DNA from: Nitriliruptorales bacterium
Lineage (GTDB): Bacteria; Actinomycetota; Nitriliruptoria; Nitriliruptorales; Nitriliruptoraceae
Direction of reading: 5' to 3'
Length of the DNA: 36,596 nucleotides
Assembly (NCBI GenBank): GCA_030835875.1
Contig: JAURQY010000028.1
Location: 1 to 36,596, forward strand
Shown here: positions 22,637 to 30,722 of the stretch, one piece after another
Layout of the letters: each line of letters opens with the position of its first letter
Numbering within the stretch: position 1 is the stretch's first letter
Translations under genes and position numbers: made by a program
Notes under the pieces: model-generated
What the model was told of the DNA's origin: nothing
The model's database searches: none
What the model saw: only the letters and a program-made list of their open reading frames with translations

Positions 22637-24040
22637 ATGAGCGAGCAGCTGACCGAGCACCCCGGCACCGCGGCCGTCGTCCTCGCCGCCGGGCGGAGCA
22701 CCCGCTTCCGCTCCGCCACCCCCAAGGTGCTCCACCGCGCGGCAGGACGCAGCCTGCTCGGCCACGTCCTCGGTGCGCTCGCGCCGCTCGGGCTCGAGCG
22801 CGTCCTCGTCGTCGTCGCGCCGGACGCGCAGGATGTGGAGGCGGAGGTCGCCGCCTGGGACGCACAGCTGCGCGCACCGGTCACCACCGTCGTCCAGCTC
22901 GAGCAGCGGGGCACGGGCGACGCGCTCGACGTCGCGATGGCGGCGCTGCCCGATTCCATCACCCGGGTGCTCGTCCTCCCCGGTGACACGCCGCTGCTGC
23001 GACCCGAGACGCTCGCCTCGCTGCTGGCCGTCGACCCGTCGGTTCCGCTCGGGATGCTCACCACGGTGCTCGACGACCCGTTCGGCTACGGCCGCGTGCT
23101 GCGCGACGGCGAGGGCCAGGTGCTCGAGGTCGTCGAGGAGCGGGACGCGGACGCTTCGCAGCGTCGCATCCGCGAGATCAACGCCGGGATGTACGTGCTC
23201 GACCGTGCGGTCGTGGCCCCGATCGTCGCTGCGCTCGGGTCGGACAACGCGCAGGGCGAGCGCTACCTGACCGACGTCGTCGCTGCCCTCGCTCGTGATG
23301 GTGCCGGGCACGGGGTCGCGGTGGACGCGCCGTCGCACGAGATCGCAGGCGTGAACGATCGTGCGCAGCTCGCCGACGCAGCGGCGGTGCTGCGCCGCCG
23401 GCATCTCGAGCGGCTGATGCGCGCAGGCGTGAGCATCATCGACCCGGCGCACACCTACGTCGATGTCGACGTGGCCATCGGCGAGGAGTCGGTGCTGCTC
23501 CCCGGGACGATCCTCGAGGGCGCGACGTCGGTCGGCGTCGGCGCCGTCGTCGGCCCGTCGAGCCACCTGACCGACTGCATCGTCGGCGACGGTGCCATCG
23601 TGCACAGCACGCGAGCGGACGGCGCGACGATCGGCACAGATGTCGAGGTCGGCCCGTTCGCGCACCTCCGTCCCGGGACCCGCCTCGAGGCCGGTGTACG
23701 CGTCGGCGCGTTCGTGCAGACGAAGAACGCGACGGTCGGGGAGGGCGCGAAGGTCCCCCACCTCGCCTACGTCGGTGACGCCGAGGTGGGGGCGGGAGCG
23801 AACATCGCCTGTGGGGTCGTCACCGTGAACTACGACGGCCGCGAGAAGCACCGGACGACGATCGGCGAGGGCGCCTTCATCGGCTGCGGCACGATGCTCG
23901 TCGCGCCGGTGACGGTCGGGGACCGCGCCTTCGTCGGTGCGGGCTCGACCATCACCGAGGACGTCCCCCCGGAGGCGCTCGCGATCGCGCGAGCGCGTCA
24001 GGTCACCAAGGAGGGCCGGGCCGCTGGGCGCCTCGGGTAG
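22637..24040 (+). CDS. glmU: bifunctional N-acetylglucosamine-1-phosphate uridyltransferase / glucosamine-1-phosphate acetyltransferase
   Basis: Makes UDP-GlcNAc for peptidoglycan in two steps. The 467-residue product has the uridyltransferase domain with 'LAAGRSTRFRSATPKVLH' (16-33), 'EQRGTGDAL' and 'GDTPLL', then a left-handed beta-helix acetyltransferase domain with hexapeptide repeats, 'HLRPGTRLE', 'NATVGEGAKVPHLAYVGDAE' (the catalytic His) and 'NYDGREKHRT'. The loop normally GxGTRM is GRSTRF. ATG 22637 follows GGCGAGGAG. The C-terminus is normal. The stop TAG (24038-24040) begins TAGGGT ahead of prs, and the glmU-prs order is shared with Mycobacterium. Confidence 0.96.
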   Translation: MSEQLTEHPGTAAVVLAAGRSTRFRSATPKVLHRAAGRSLLGHVLGALAPLGLERVLVVVAPDAQDVEAEVAAWDAQLRAPVTTVVQLEQRGTGDALDVAMAALPDSITRVLVLPGDTPLLRPETLASLLAVDPSVPLGMLTTVLDDPFGYGRVLRDGEGQVLEVVEERDADASQRRIREINAGMYVLDRAVVAPIVAALGSDNAQGERYLTDVVAALARDGAGHGVAVDAPSHEIAGVNDRAQLADAAAVLRRRHLERLMRAGVSIIDPAHTYVDVDVAIGEESVLLPGTILEGATSVGVGAVVGPSSHLTDCIVGDGAIVHSTRADGATIGTDVEVGPFAHLRPGTRLEAGVRVGAFVQTKNATVGEGAKVPHLAYVGDAEVGAGANIACGVVTVNYDGREKHRTTIGEGAFIGCGTMLVAPVTVGDRAFVGAGSTITEDVPPEALAIARARQVTKEGRAAGRLG

Positions 24041-24043
24041 GGT
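24038..24043 (+). promoter_or_regulatory. candidate -10 element for prs, starting in the glmU stop codon
   Basis: TAGGGT begins with the glmU stop and lies 62 bases before the prs ATG; the leader would hold a GGGAGCGGGG ribosome-binding region. Confidence 0.38.
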
Positions 24044-24105
24044 CCGCCGCGCGGCCGGTCGACGGGCGGCCTGCGACCAGCGGACCTGACCGGGAGCGGG
24101 GACCC

Positions 24106-25089
24106 ATGGAGCTCAACCCTCGCAAGCGCATGATGATCTTCGCCGGCTCCTCGTACCAGGAGCTCGCCGAGGAGGTCGCCGAGCATCTCGGGATGCGGGT
24201 CGGCGAGGTCCAGCTCTCCAGCTTCGCGAACGGCGAGCGCTACGCCCGCTTCGGCGAGTCGGTCCGCGGCGCCGACGTGTTCGTGCTCCAGTCGCACCTG
24301 TCCACGCCCGCGATGAGCATCAACGACTTCATCATCGAGCAGCTCGTGATGCTCGATGCGCTGAAGCGCGCATCGGCGAAGCGCACCATCGCCGTCATCC
24401 CGTACTACGGGTACTCGCGCTCGGACAAGAAGGCGCGCTCGCGTGAGGCCATCGCAGCGCGCATGATCGCCGACCTCTATCAGGCGGTCGGCGTGGACCG
24501 CATCATGTCGGTCGACCTGCACACCGGACAGATCCAGGGCTTCTTCAACAACCCGTTCGACCACCTCACGGCGCTCCCGTTGCTCGAGCAGTGGATCACC
24601 GAGAACACCGATCCGGCGAAGCGTGTCATCGTCTCACCGGACGCGGGGCGTGTGCGGCTCACCGAGAAGTTCGCCGGTCATCTCGGCGCGCCGATCGCGA
24701 TCCTGCACAAGCGTCGCGACCCGACCCGTCACAACGTCGCGGAGACGCTCGACGTGATCGGAGACGTCGAGGGTCGCACCGCCGTGCTCATCGACGACAT
24801 GATCGACACGGCCGGGACGATCGTCGGCGCCGCGGCGCTGCTCAAGGAGCGCGGCGCCGAGCGGGTCATCGCCTGTGCGACGCACCCGATCTTCTCCGGC
24901 CCCGCCGTCGAGCGTCTCGACGCGAGCGTGATCGAGCGCGTCGTCGTGACCAACACGATCCCGCTGCCGGCCGACCTGCACATGGACAAGCTGGTCGTGC
25001 TCTCGATCGCGCCGATCCTCGCCTCCGCGCTGCGGGCGGTGTTCGAGGACGAGTCGGTCTCGGAGATCTTCCGCGGCGAGAACGTCTGA
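24106..25089 (+). CDS. prs: ribose-phosphate pyrophosphokinase
   Basis: Makes PRPP from ribose-5-phosphate and ATP for nucleotide, His and Trp synthesis. The 327-residue product has 'FANGERYARFGESVRG' (flexible region), 'SVDLHTGQIQGFF', 'PDAGRVRLTEKFA' and the PRPP-binding loop 'VLIDDMIDTAGTI'. The ATP-contacting segment reads 'YYGYSRSDKKARSREAI', with Ser where many class I enzymes have Gln (R-Q-D). This R-S-D form occurs in some bacterial PRPP synthetases and probably stays active. ATG 24106 has a GGGAGCGGGG region upstream. The gene follows glmU by 65 bases. Confidence 0.96.
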   Translation: MELNPRKRMMIFAGSSYQELAEEVAEHLGMRVGEVQLSSFANGERYARFGESVRGADVFVLQSHLSTPAMSINDFIIEQLVMLDALKRASAKRTIAVIPYYGYSRSDKKARSREAIAARMIADLYQAVGVDRIMSVDLHTGQIQGFFNNPFDHLTALPLLEQWITENTDPAKRVIVSPDAGRVRLTEKFAGHLGAPIAILHKRRDPTRHNVAETLDVIGDVEGRTAVLIDDMIDTAGTIVGAAALLKERGAERVIACATHPIFSGPAVERLDASVIERVVVTNTIPLPADLHMDKLVVLSIAPILASALRAVFEDESVSEIFRGENV

Positions 25090-25136
25090 GGCGGACCCCC
25101 GGGCCGCTCGGGCCGCTCCGGATGCTCTGGGTCCGG

Positions 25137-25166
25137 TTGCCGGGCCCTGTCCCGCACCGGTAGCAT
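25137..25166 (+). promoter_or_regulatory. promoter for rplY/ctc with recognisable -35 and -10
   Basis: TTGCCG (25137-25142), an 18-base spacer and TAGCAT (25161-25166) make the only promoter in the window with a clear TTGNNN -35. The transcript would carry a leader of about 130 nt before the TTG start at 25302, unusually long for this window. The gap 25090-25301 shows no other gene; a doubled GGGCCGCTC lies just after prs. Confidence 0.5.
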
Positions 25167-25301
25167 CCGCGCGCCGCTCGCTCCGTCGCCCCGCGCCGTC
25201 CTCGGACATCCGCGCCCGTGACCGCCGCGGCACCCCACGTGACACCTCGCCGCCTCATGGTGACCGACCCACGCCGGGGACCTTCCAGCAGGAGCACTCC
25301 G

Positions 25302-25937
25302 TTGTCGAAGCAGGTCACCCTCACCGCTCTGCCGCGCGCCGCTGCCGGCAAGGGCGAGTCCAACCGCCTCCGCCGCGACGGCCGCGTCCCCGCGATCGTC
25401 TACGGGCACGAGGTCGAGCCGACGCCGGTCAGCGTCGACGCGCGTGAGCTGTTCCACGCACTGAACGGCCCGGCGGGTCGCAACGCGCTCATCGCGCTCG
25501 AGCTCGAGGGGCGCACGACGCTCGTCGTCGCCCGCGACCTGCAGCGTCACGCCGTCCGACGCGATGTGCTCCACCTCGACCTTCTGGCGGTCGACCAGGA
25601 CCAGCAGATCGACATCGAGGTGCCGATCCACCTCGTCGGTCTCGACGACGTCCAGCGCGACGGTGGCTACCTGAACCATGTCCGACACGTCGTGCCGATC
25701 CGCGTCCGTCCGCTCGACACGCCCGACTTCATCGAGCTGTCGGTCGCGGGCATGGGCATCGGTGACGTGAGGCGGCTCGGTGACGTCGCTGCTCTCCTCC
25801 CTGCGGGCGCGGAGATCGGTGACGACGCGGACCGCGTCATCGTCACGATCAACGCCCCGGCCGGTGGCGGGACGAGCGAGACCGCCGAGGAGGGCGCCGA
25901 GGAGGCTGCCGCGACCGACGGCGACGCTGCGGCGTGA
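25302..25937 (+). CDS. rplY: 50S ribosomal protein L25/general stress protein Ctc
   Basis: Binds 5S rRNA in the large ribosomal subunit. The 211-residue product is the long Ctc form with an N-terminal L25 domain ('LTALPRAAAGKGESNRLRRDG' broken by the usual G-K-G and R-R motifs, then 'VPAIVYGHE') and a C-terminal TL5-like domain ('VPIHLVGLDDVQ'), ending in an acidic Glu/Ala tail. TTG 25302 is chosen because CAGGAG (25289-25294) is seven bases upstream and the product starts 'MSKQVTLTALPR' as in the family; an ATG at 25257 is in frame but lacks a site. It overlaps pth by GTGA. Confidence 0.92.
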   Translation: MSKQVTLTALPRAAAGKGESNRLRRDGRVPAIVYGHEVEPTPVSVDARELFHALNGPAGRNALIALELEGRTTLVVARDLQRHAVRRDVLHLDLLAVDQDQQIDIEVPIHLVGLDDVQRDGGYLNHVRHVVPIRVRPLDTPDFIELSVAGMGIGDVRRLGDVAALLPAGAEIGDDADRVIVTINAPAGGGTSETAEEGAEEAAATDGDAAA

Positions 25938-26575
25938 CCGACGGGCGCTGGCTGGTCGCCGGACTCGGCAACCCGCCCGCTGAGTACGCGGGGACGCGCC
26001 ACAACATCGGCGCGGAGCTCGTCGAGCATCTCGCTGCGGACGCCGGGTCAGCGCTCGCACGCAACCGCCGCGCCGGCTGCCGTACGGCGGAGGTCCGCAT
26101 CGCCGGCGCTCCCGTCGTCCTCGCGGTGCCTGAGTCGTTCATGAACGTCTCGGGCGGCCCGGTCCAGCGGGCGGCCGGCTGGTACCGCGTGCCGATCGAG
26201 CGGATCGTCGTCTGCCACGACGACCTCGATCTTCCGCTCGGGGAGCTGCGCCTCAAGCGCGGCGGTGGGCACGGCGGGCACAACGGGCTCAAGGATCTCG
26301 ACCGCGCGTTCGGTGGCCCCGGCTACCTGCGGGTGCGCATCGGCGTCGGACGCCCACCGGGTTCCACGGTCGCCGCCGACCACGTGCTCCGGCCCTTCGC
26401 CGCGGAGGAGCGCGACGCCGTCGCTACCGTGCTCGCCACAGCCGCCGACGCGGTGGCCGCCCTGATCGCCGACGGGCTCGAGACGGCGCAGAACCGCTTC
26501 CACGGCCGACGCGCCTCGGGCGCAGGACCGGGTGCAGACCCGGGTGACGCCGTGCGGCACGAGGAGGACCGCTGA
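25934..26575 (+). CDS. pth: peptidyl-tRNA hydrolase
   Basis: Releases tRNA from peptidyl-tRNAs that drop off the ribosome. The 213-residue product has 'LVAGLGNPPAEYAGTRHNIG' with the catalytic His in TRHNIG, 'PESFMNVSGG', 'VCHDDLDLPLGELRLKRGGG' with the catalytic Asp and 'GHNGLKDL'. The GTG at 25934 overlaps the rplY stop (GTGA), and the gene's own stop overlaps the next ATG by one base (TGATG). The C-terminal tail after about residue 185 is not conserved and is rich in Gly and Arg. rplY-pth pairs are common in bacteria. Confidence 0.95.
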   Translation: MTDGRWLVAGLGNPPAEYAGTRHNIGAELVEHLAADAGSALARNRRAGCRTAEVRIAGAPVVLAVPESFMNVSGGPVQRAAGWYRVPIERIVVCHDDLDLPLGELRLKRGGGHGGHNGLKDLDRAFGGPGYLRVRIGVGRPPGSTVAADHVLRPFAAEERDAVATVLATAADAVAALIADGLETAQNRFHGRRASGAGPGADPGDAVRHEEDR

Positions 26576-27222
26576 TGCAGACCTTCCGCAACCTCGCTGC
26601 CGTATGGCGGCAGCTCCGCACCCTCGATCCGCGTGCTGCTGGTTGGGTCATCCTCGCCGGCGCGCTCGGGCTCGCGGCGGGCGGCGGCGCGGGCCTCCTC
26701 ATCTCGCCGTGGGCCATCGCGCCCATGGCGCTGCTGACCGGACTGCTCGCCGCGCTCATCGTGTTCAACCTTCGGGCGCGCCGTGCGATGTACGGAGCCA
26801 TCGAGGGACAGCTCGGCGCGGCCGCCGCCATCCTCGAGCAGATGCGGGGCGCATGGTTCGTCACCCCGGCCGTCGCGATCAACGGCAAGCAGGACCTCGT
26901 CCACCGCGTCGTCGGTCGGCCGGGCGTCGTGCTCGTCGGGGAGGGCTCCGCCCAGCGCGTGAAGGGACTGCTCGCCCAGGAGCGGAAGCGTCTGTCGCGC
27001 GCGGTCGGTGACGTGCCGATCCACACGCTCATCGTCGGTGACGAGGAGGACTGCGTCCCGCTCGGGAAGCTGCAGGCACGCGTCAACCGGTTGCCCGTGA
27101 AGGTCGGTCGCAAGGAGATCGCGAAGCTCGAGCGCAGGCTCAAGCCGCTGACCCGCTCGCTCCCGATCCCGGGAGGCATCGACCCGACCGCGGTCCGCCG
27201 AGGTCGACCGAAGCCGAGGTGA
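26575..27222 (+). CDS. DUF4191-type integral membrane protein
   Basis: The 215-residue product has two adjacent hydrophobic segments (about residues 22-44 and 48-66), then a soluble domain with 'LEQMRGAWFVTPAVAING', 'DLVHRVVGRPGVVLVGEG' and 'RVKGLLAQERKRLSRAVGD', which together match the actinobacterial DUF4191 family. ATG 26575 follows GAGGAGG and shares one base with the pth stop. It ends in a GTGA overlap with mfd. DUF4191 genes are more usually near lipoate genes (lipA/lipB), so this position between pth and mfd is unusual. Function is unknown. Confidence 0.82.
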   Translation: MQTFRNLAAVWRQLRTLDPRAAGWVILAGALGLAAGGGAGLLISPWAIAPMALLTGLLAALIVFNLRARRAMYGAIEGQLGAAAAILEQMRGAWFVTPAVAINGKQDLVHRVVGRPGVVLVGEGSAQRVKGLLAQERKRLSRAVGDVPIHTLIVGDEEDCVPLGKLQARVNRLPVKVGRKEIAKLERRLKPLTRSLPIPGGIDPTAVRRGRPKPR

Positions 27223-30200
27223 GCAGCGCGGTCGACCCGGGCGCGCGCGCGGCGGCCGACGTCGACGACGTCCTGGACCCGGGGCTCGCGGTCGGGCCGC
27301 TCGCCGCGCTGCTGCGTCCGGCCCGTGCCGCGTGGGACGCGGTCGGTGTGGACGACGCGCTCGTCGCACCGCAGGCCGCCCAGCCCGTCGTCGCCGCGCT
27401 CCTCGCGGAGCGTGCGGCGCCGCTGCTCGTCGTCACGCCCCGGAGCGCCGACGCGCGTGCGATGGCCGACGCGCTCGGCGCCCTCCTCGGTGAGGGGAGG
27501 GTCGAGGTCTTCCCGGCGTGGGGGACGCTCCCGAGCGAGCGGCTCTCCCCACAGCCCGCGACGGTCGGTCGTCGTCTCGCTGTCGTCGACCGCATCGCCC
27601 GGCCCGACGCGCATCCCGAGCCGCTGCTCGCCGTCGTCGCGCCCGTGCGAGCGGCGCTCCAGCCGATGGACCCACGGTTCGCGCAGCGCCGTCCGCTCGA
27701 GCTTGCACCGAGACCGTCGTCGCTCGAGCGCGTCATCGGCGAGCTCGTCGCCCTCGGCTACGAGCGGCTGCCCCACGTCGAGGCACGCGGCCAGTTCGCG
27801 GTGCGCGGCGGCATCCTCGACGTCTTCCCCGCGGCCGCGGATCACGCGGTCCGCATCGAGTGGTTCGGCGACGACATCGAGGGGCTGCGGAGCTTCGGCG
27901 TCGGCGACCAGCGCTCGATCGCACCTGTCGACGAGGTCCGCATCGACCCGGCGCGTGAGCTCGTCGCCGACGAGGAGCTCACGACGCTCGCACGTGCGGC
28001 GGTCGCCGGCGCTCCGGAGCATGCGGAGGCGCTCGTCGCGCTCGCCGAGGGTCGCAGTGTCGAGGGTGCGGAGTCGCTCGCGCTCGCGCTGCGCGGTGAC
28101 GCGACGCTCCTCGCCGGGCTCATGCCCCGCAGCACGGGCCTGCTGCTCGTCGACCCGGTCCGCTGCGACGAGCGCGCGCGGACGATCCTCGCTGAGGCCG
28201 AGGGGCTGGCTGAGGTCACCTGGCGGCTCGGCGGGTCCCATGGACCCGTCGGCTTCGCCCTTCCCGAGGAGCTCATCGCGGAGGTCGAGGGACGCGGGGG
28301 AGCGGTCGCCCGCGTCGGACCGTTCGCTGGCGCCGGTGACGAGCCGCTCGACGTGCGGCCGTGGGACTCGCTGCGCGGCGACGTGGACGCGCTCGCCGGG
28401 CGCGCGCGGGCGCTCCTCGCAGAGGGGCGACGTGTCGTCGTGAGCGCCGACGCCGAGGGACCGGCGCGACGCATCGTCGACGTGCTCACCGGGCACGGGG
28501 TGCCGGCCCAGGTCCTCGAGGTGCTCCCGCCCCGTCCGGAGCCGGGCCGCGTCGAGGTCGTGGTCTCCGCGCTGCCCGCGGGCTTCGATGCGCCGTCGCT
28601 CGGGGTCGCGCTGCTCGCCGCGACGGACCTGTTCGGCCCGCGTCGTCGCCGTGCGAGCCGCCGCCTCGGGACGCGCATGCGCGCCGCGGACGCGGTCGTC
28701 TCCCTCGCTGACGGCGACGCGGTCGTCCATCGCACGCACGGCGTCGGCATCTTCCGCGGCATGGTGACCCGCGCGTCGGAGGGGCTCGACGGGCGCACGG
28801 TGCATCGCGACTACGTCGTCGTCGAGTACCACGGCGGCGACACGCTGTTCGTCCCCTCCGACCAGGTCGACGCGCTCACCCGCTACCGGGGCGGCGAGGA
28901 GCCGACGGTCATGCGGCTCGGCGGCGCGCAGTGGGAGCGCGCGAGGAGCCGTGCTCGCGGGGCTGCTGCGGAGCTCGCCGCGGAGCTCGTGCGCCTGTAC
29001 ACGGCGCGCCTGCACGCACCCGGTCGCGCCGTCGCACCGGACGGTGAGCTGCAGCGCGAGCTGGAGGACGCGTTCCAGCACGTGGAGACCGTCGACCAGC
29101 TGACCGTCGTCGAGGAGATCAAGCGCGACATGGAGGCGCCGCTCCCGATGGACCGGCTGCTCGCGGGTGACGTCGGGTTCGGCAAGACGGAGGTCGCGGT
29201 GCGCGCCGCGGGGAAGGCCGTGTTCGACGGGGCGCAGGTGGCGGTGCTCGTGCCGACGACGATCCTCGCGCAGCAGCACGCCGAGACCTTCCGGGAGCGC
29301 TTCGCGGGCTTCCCGGTCCGCATCGGCGTCGTCAGCCGGTTCGTCCCCGAGGCCGAGCGGCGTCGTGTGCTCGACGGCGTCGCCGACGGCACGATCGACA
29401 TCGTCATCGGGACGCACGCGTTGCTGGCGAGGTCGGTGACGTTCAAGGAGCTCGGGCTCGTCATCGTCGACGAGGAGCAGCGGTTCGGCGTCGCGCACAA
29501 GGAGCGGCTCAAGCATCTGCGCGCATCCGTCGATGTGCTCACGATGTCGGCGACCCCGATCCCGCGAACGCTCGAGATGGCGATCTCCGGCATCCGCGAC
29601 CTGTCGGTCATCGAGACGCCGCCCGAGGACCGTCAGCCCGTCGTGACCGTCGTCCAGCCGTTCGACGAGCGTCAGGTCGAGCTCGCCATCCGCCGCGAGC
29701 TTCTGCGCGACGGGCAGGTCTTCTACGTGCACAACCAGGTCGACACGATCGAGGACGCTGCGGCCGGCGTGACGGCGCTCGTCCCTGACGCGCGCGTCGG
29801 CGTCGCGCACGGGCAGATGGACGAGCGCGCCCTCGAGCAGGTCATGCTGCGCTTCTGGGAGCGCGAGCTCGACGTGCTCGTGTGCACGACCATCATCGAG
29901 TCCGGTCTCGACGTGCCGAACGCGAACACGCTGATCGTCGAGCGGGCCGACCTGCTCGGGCTCGGGCAGATGCACCAGCTGCGCGGGCGCGTCGGCCGCT
30001 CGAGCGAGCGTGGCTACGCCTACCTGCTGGTCCCGCCGGACGCATCGATGACGGAGCAGGCGCACCAGCGGCTCGCCACCGTCGCCGAGCAGTCCCGGCT
30101 CGGCTCGGGCCTCGCGATCGCGATGCGAGACCTCGAGCTGCGCGGCGCGGGCACGGTGCTCGGTGCGGAGCAATCCGGCCAGGTCGCCGCGATCGGGTTC

Positions 30201-30716
30201 GATGCGTACACACAGCTCCTGAAGGAGGAGCTCGCTCGGCTGGGCGGCGAGCCGCTCCCCGTCGAGACCGACATCCGCGTCGAGCTCCCCGTCGACGCGC
30301 ACCTCCCCGAGGACTACGTCGCCGACAGCGACACGCGGCTCGACCTCTACCGCCGGCTCGCCGCCGTGCGCGATGCAGAGGGGCTCCGAGCGCTCGAGGC
30401 GGAGCTCGTCGACCGCTTCGGCCCGCTGCCCGAACCGGCACGTCGGCTCACCGCGCTCGCCGCGCTCAAGGTGCTCCTCGGCCGGTGGGCCATCGAGGAG
30501 GTCGTCGTCGCGCGCGGGGACCGGCTGCGCGTCCTGCCCGTCGACCTCGGCGAGGCCGCGCAGGTCCGCCTCCAACGGCTCCACCCCGGCGCGGAGCACC
30601 GGCCGGCATCGCGGCTGCTGACCGTCCCGCTGCCGCGCCCACGGCCCGACGACCTCATCGCGTGGGTCACGTCGACGCTCGGCGAGCTGCTCGCCCCGCC
30701 GAAGCGACGCGGCTGA
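27219..30716 (+). CDS. mfd: transcription-repair coupling factor Mfd
   Basis: Removes RNA polymerase stalled at DNA damage and recruits UvrA. The 1165-residue product has an N-terminal UvrB-like region ('VFPAWGTLPSERLSP'), the RNA-polymerase-interacting domain at about residue 505 ('VHRTHGVGIFRGM'), the RecG-like translocase with Walker A 'GDVGFGKT' (650-657), 'DEEQRFG' (751-757), 'SATPIPRTL' and the C-terminal 'LGAEQSGQVAAIGFDAY' block. Length is normal. GTG 27219 overlaps the preceding stop. In this window mfd closes a tight rplY-pth-DUF4191-mfd unit, which puts translation rescue and transcription repair on one transcript. Confidence 0.97.
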   Translation: MSSAVDPGARAAADVDDVLDPGLAVGPLAALLRPARAAWDAVGVDDALVAPQAAQPVVAALLAERAAPLLVVTPRSADARAMADALGALLGEGRVEVFPAWGTLPSERLSPQPATVGRRLAVVDRIARPDAHPEPLLAVVAPVRAALQPMDPRFAQRRPLELAPRPSSLERVIGELVALGYERLPHVEARGQFAVRGGILDVFPAAADHAVRIEWFGDDIEGLRSFGVGDQRSIAPVDEVRIDPARELVADEELTTLARAAVAGAPEHAEALVALAEGRSVEGAESLALALRGDATLLAGLMPRSTGLLLVDPVRCDERARTILAEAEGLAEVTWRLGGSHGPVGFALPEELIAEVEGRGGAVARVGPFAGAGDEPLDVRPWDSLRGDVDALAGRARALLAEGRRVVVSADAEGPARRIVDVLTGHGVPAQVLEVLPPRPEPGRVEVVVSALPAGFDAPSLGVALLAATDLFGPRRRRASRRLGTRMRAADAVVSLADGDAVVHRTHGVGIFRGMVTRASEGLDGRTVHRDYVVVEYHGGDTLFVPSDQVDALTRYRGGEEPTVMRLGGAQWERARSRARGAAAELAAELVRLYTARLHAPGRAVAPDGELQRELEDAFQHVETVDQLTVVEEIKRDMEAPLPMDRLLAGDVGFGKTEVAVRAAGKAVFDGAQVAVLVPTTILAQQHAETFRERFAGFPVRIGVVSRFVPEAERRRVLDGVADGTIDIVIGTHALLARSVTFKELGLVIVDEEQRFGVAHKERLKHLRASVDVLTMSATPIPRTLEMAISGIRDLSVIETPPEDRQPVVTVVQPFDERQVELAIRRELLRDGQVFYVHNQVDTIEDAAAGVTALVPDARVGVAHGQMDERALEQVMLRFWERELDVLVCTTIIESGLDVPNANTLIVERADLLGLGQMHQLRGRVGRSSERGYAYLLVPPDASMTEQAHQRLATVAEQSRLGSGLAIAMRDLELRGAGTVLGAEQSGQVAAIGFDAYTQLLKEELARLGGEPLPVETDIRVELPVDAHLPEDYVADSDTRLDLYRRLAAVRDAEGLRALEAELVDRFGPLPEPARRLTALAALKVLLGRWAIEEVVVARGDRLRVLPVDLGEAAQVRLQRLHPGAEHRPASRLLTVPLPRPRPDDLIAWVTSTLGELLAPPKRRG

Positions 30717-30722
30717 CCGTCC

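Noticed and set aside
19953..22877. A 974-codon open frame antisense to rpf, rsmA, ispE and glmU
   Set aside because: It runs through four recognised genes and a tRNA and has no recognisable motif. Long antisense frames are expected at this GC content.
24400..24450. R-S-D in place of R-Q-D in PRPP synthetase as a possible inactivating change
   Set aside because: This form is known in some bacterial PRPP synthetases and all other motifs are intact.
25104..25123. Doubled GGGCCGCTC after prs as a possible terminator or repeat element
   Set aside because: Only two copies, no clear stem, and GC-rich doublets of this size are expected by chance here.
26424..30599. A 1391-codon open frame antisense to mfd and its neighbours
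   Set aside because: No domain, composition dominated by Asp, Arg, Glu and His as expected from the antisense of a GC-rich coding gene, and it covers the full length of recognised mfd.
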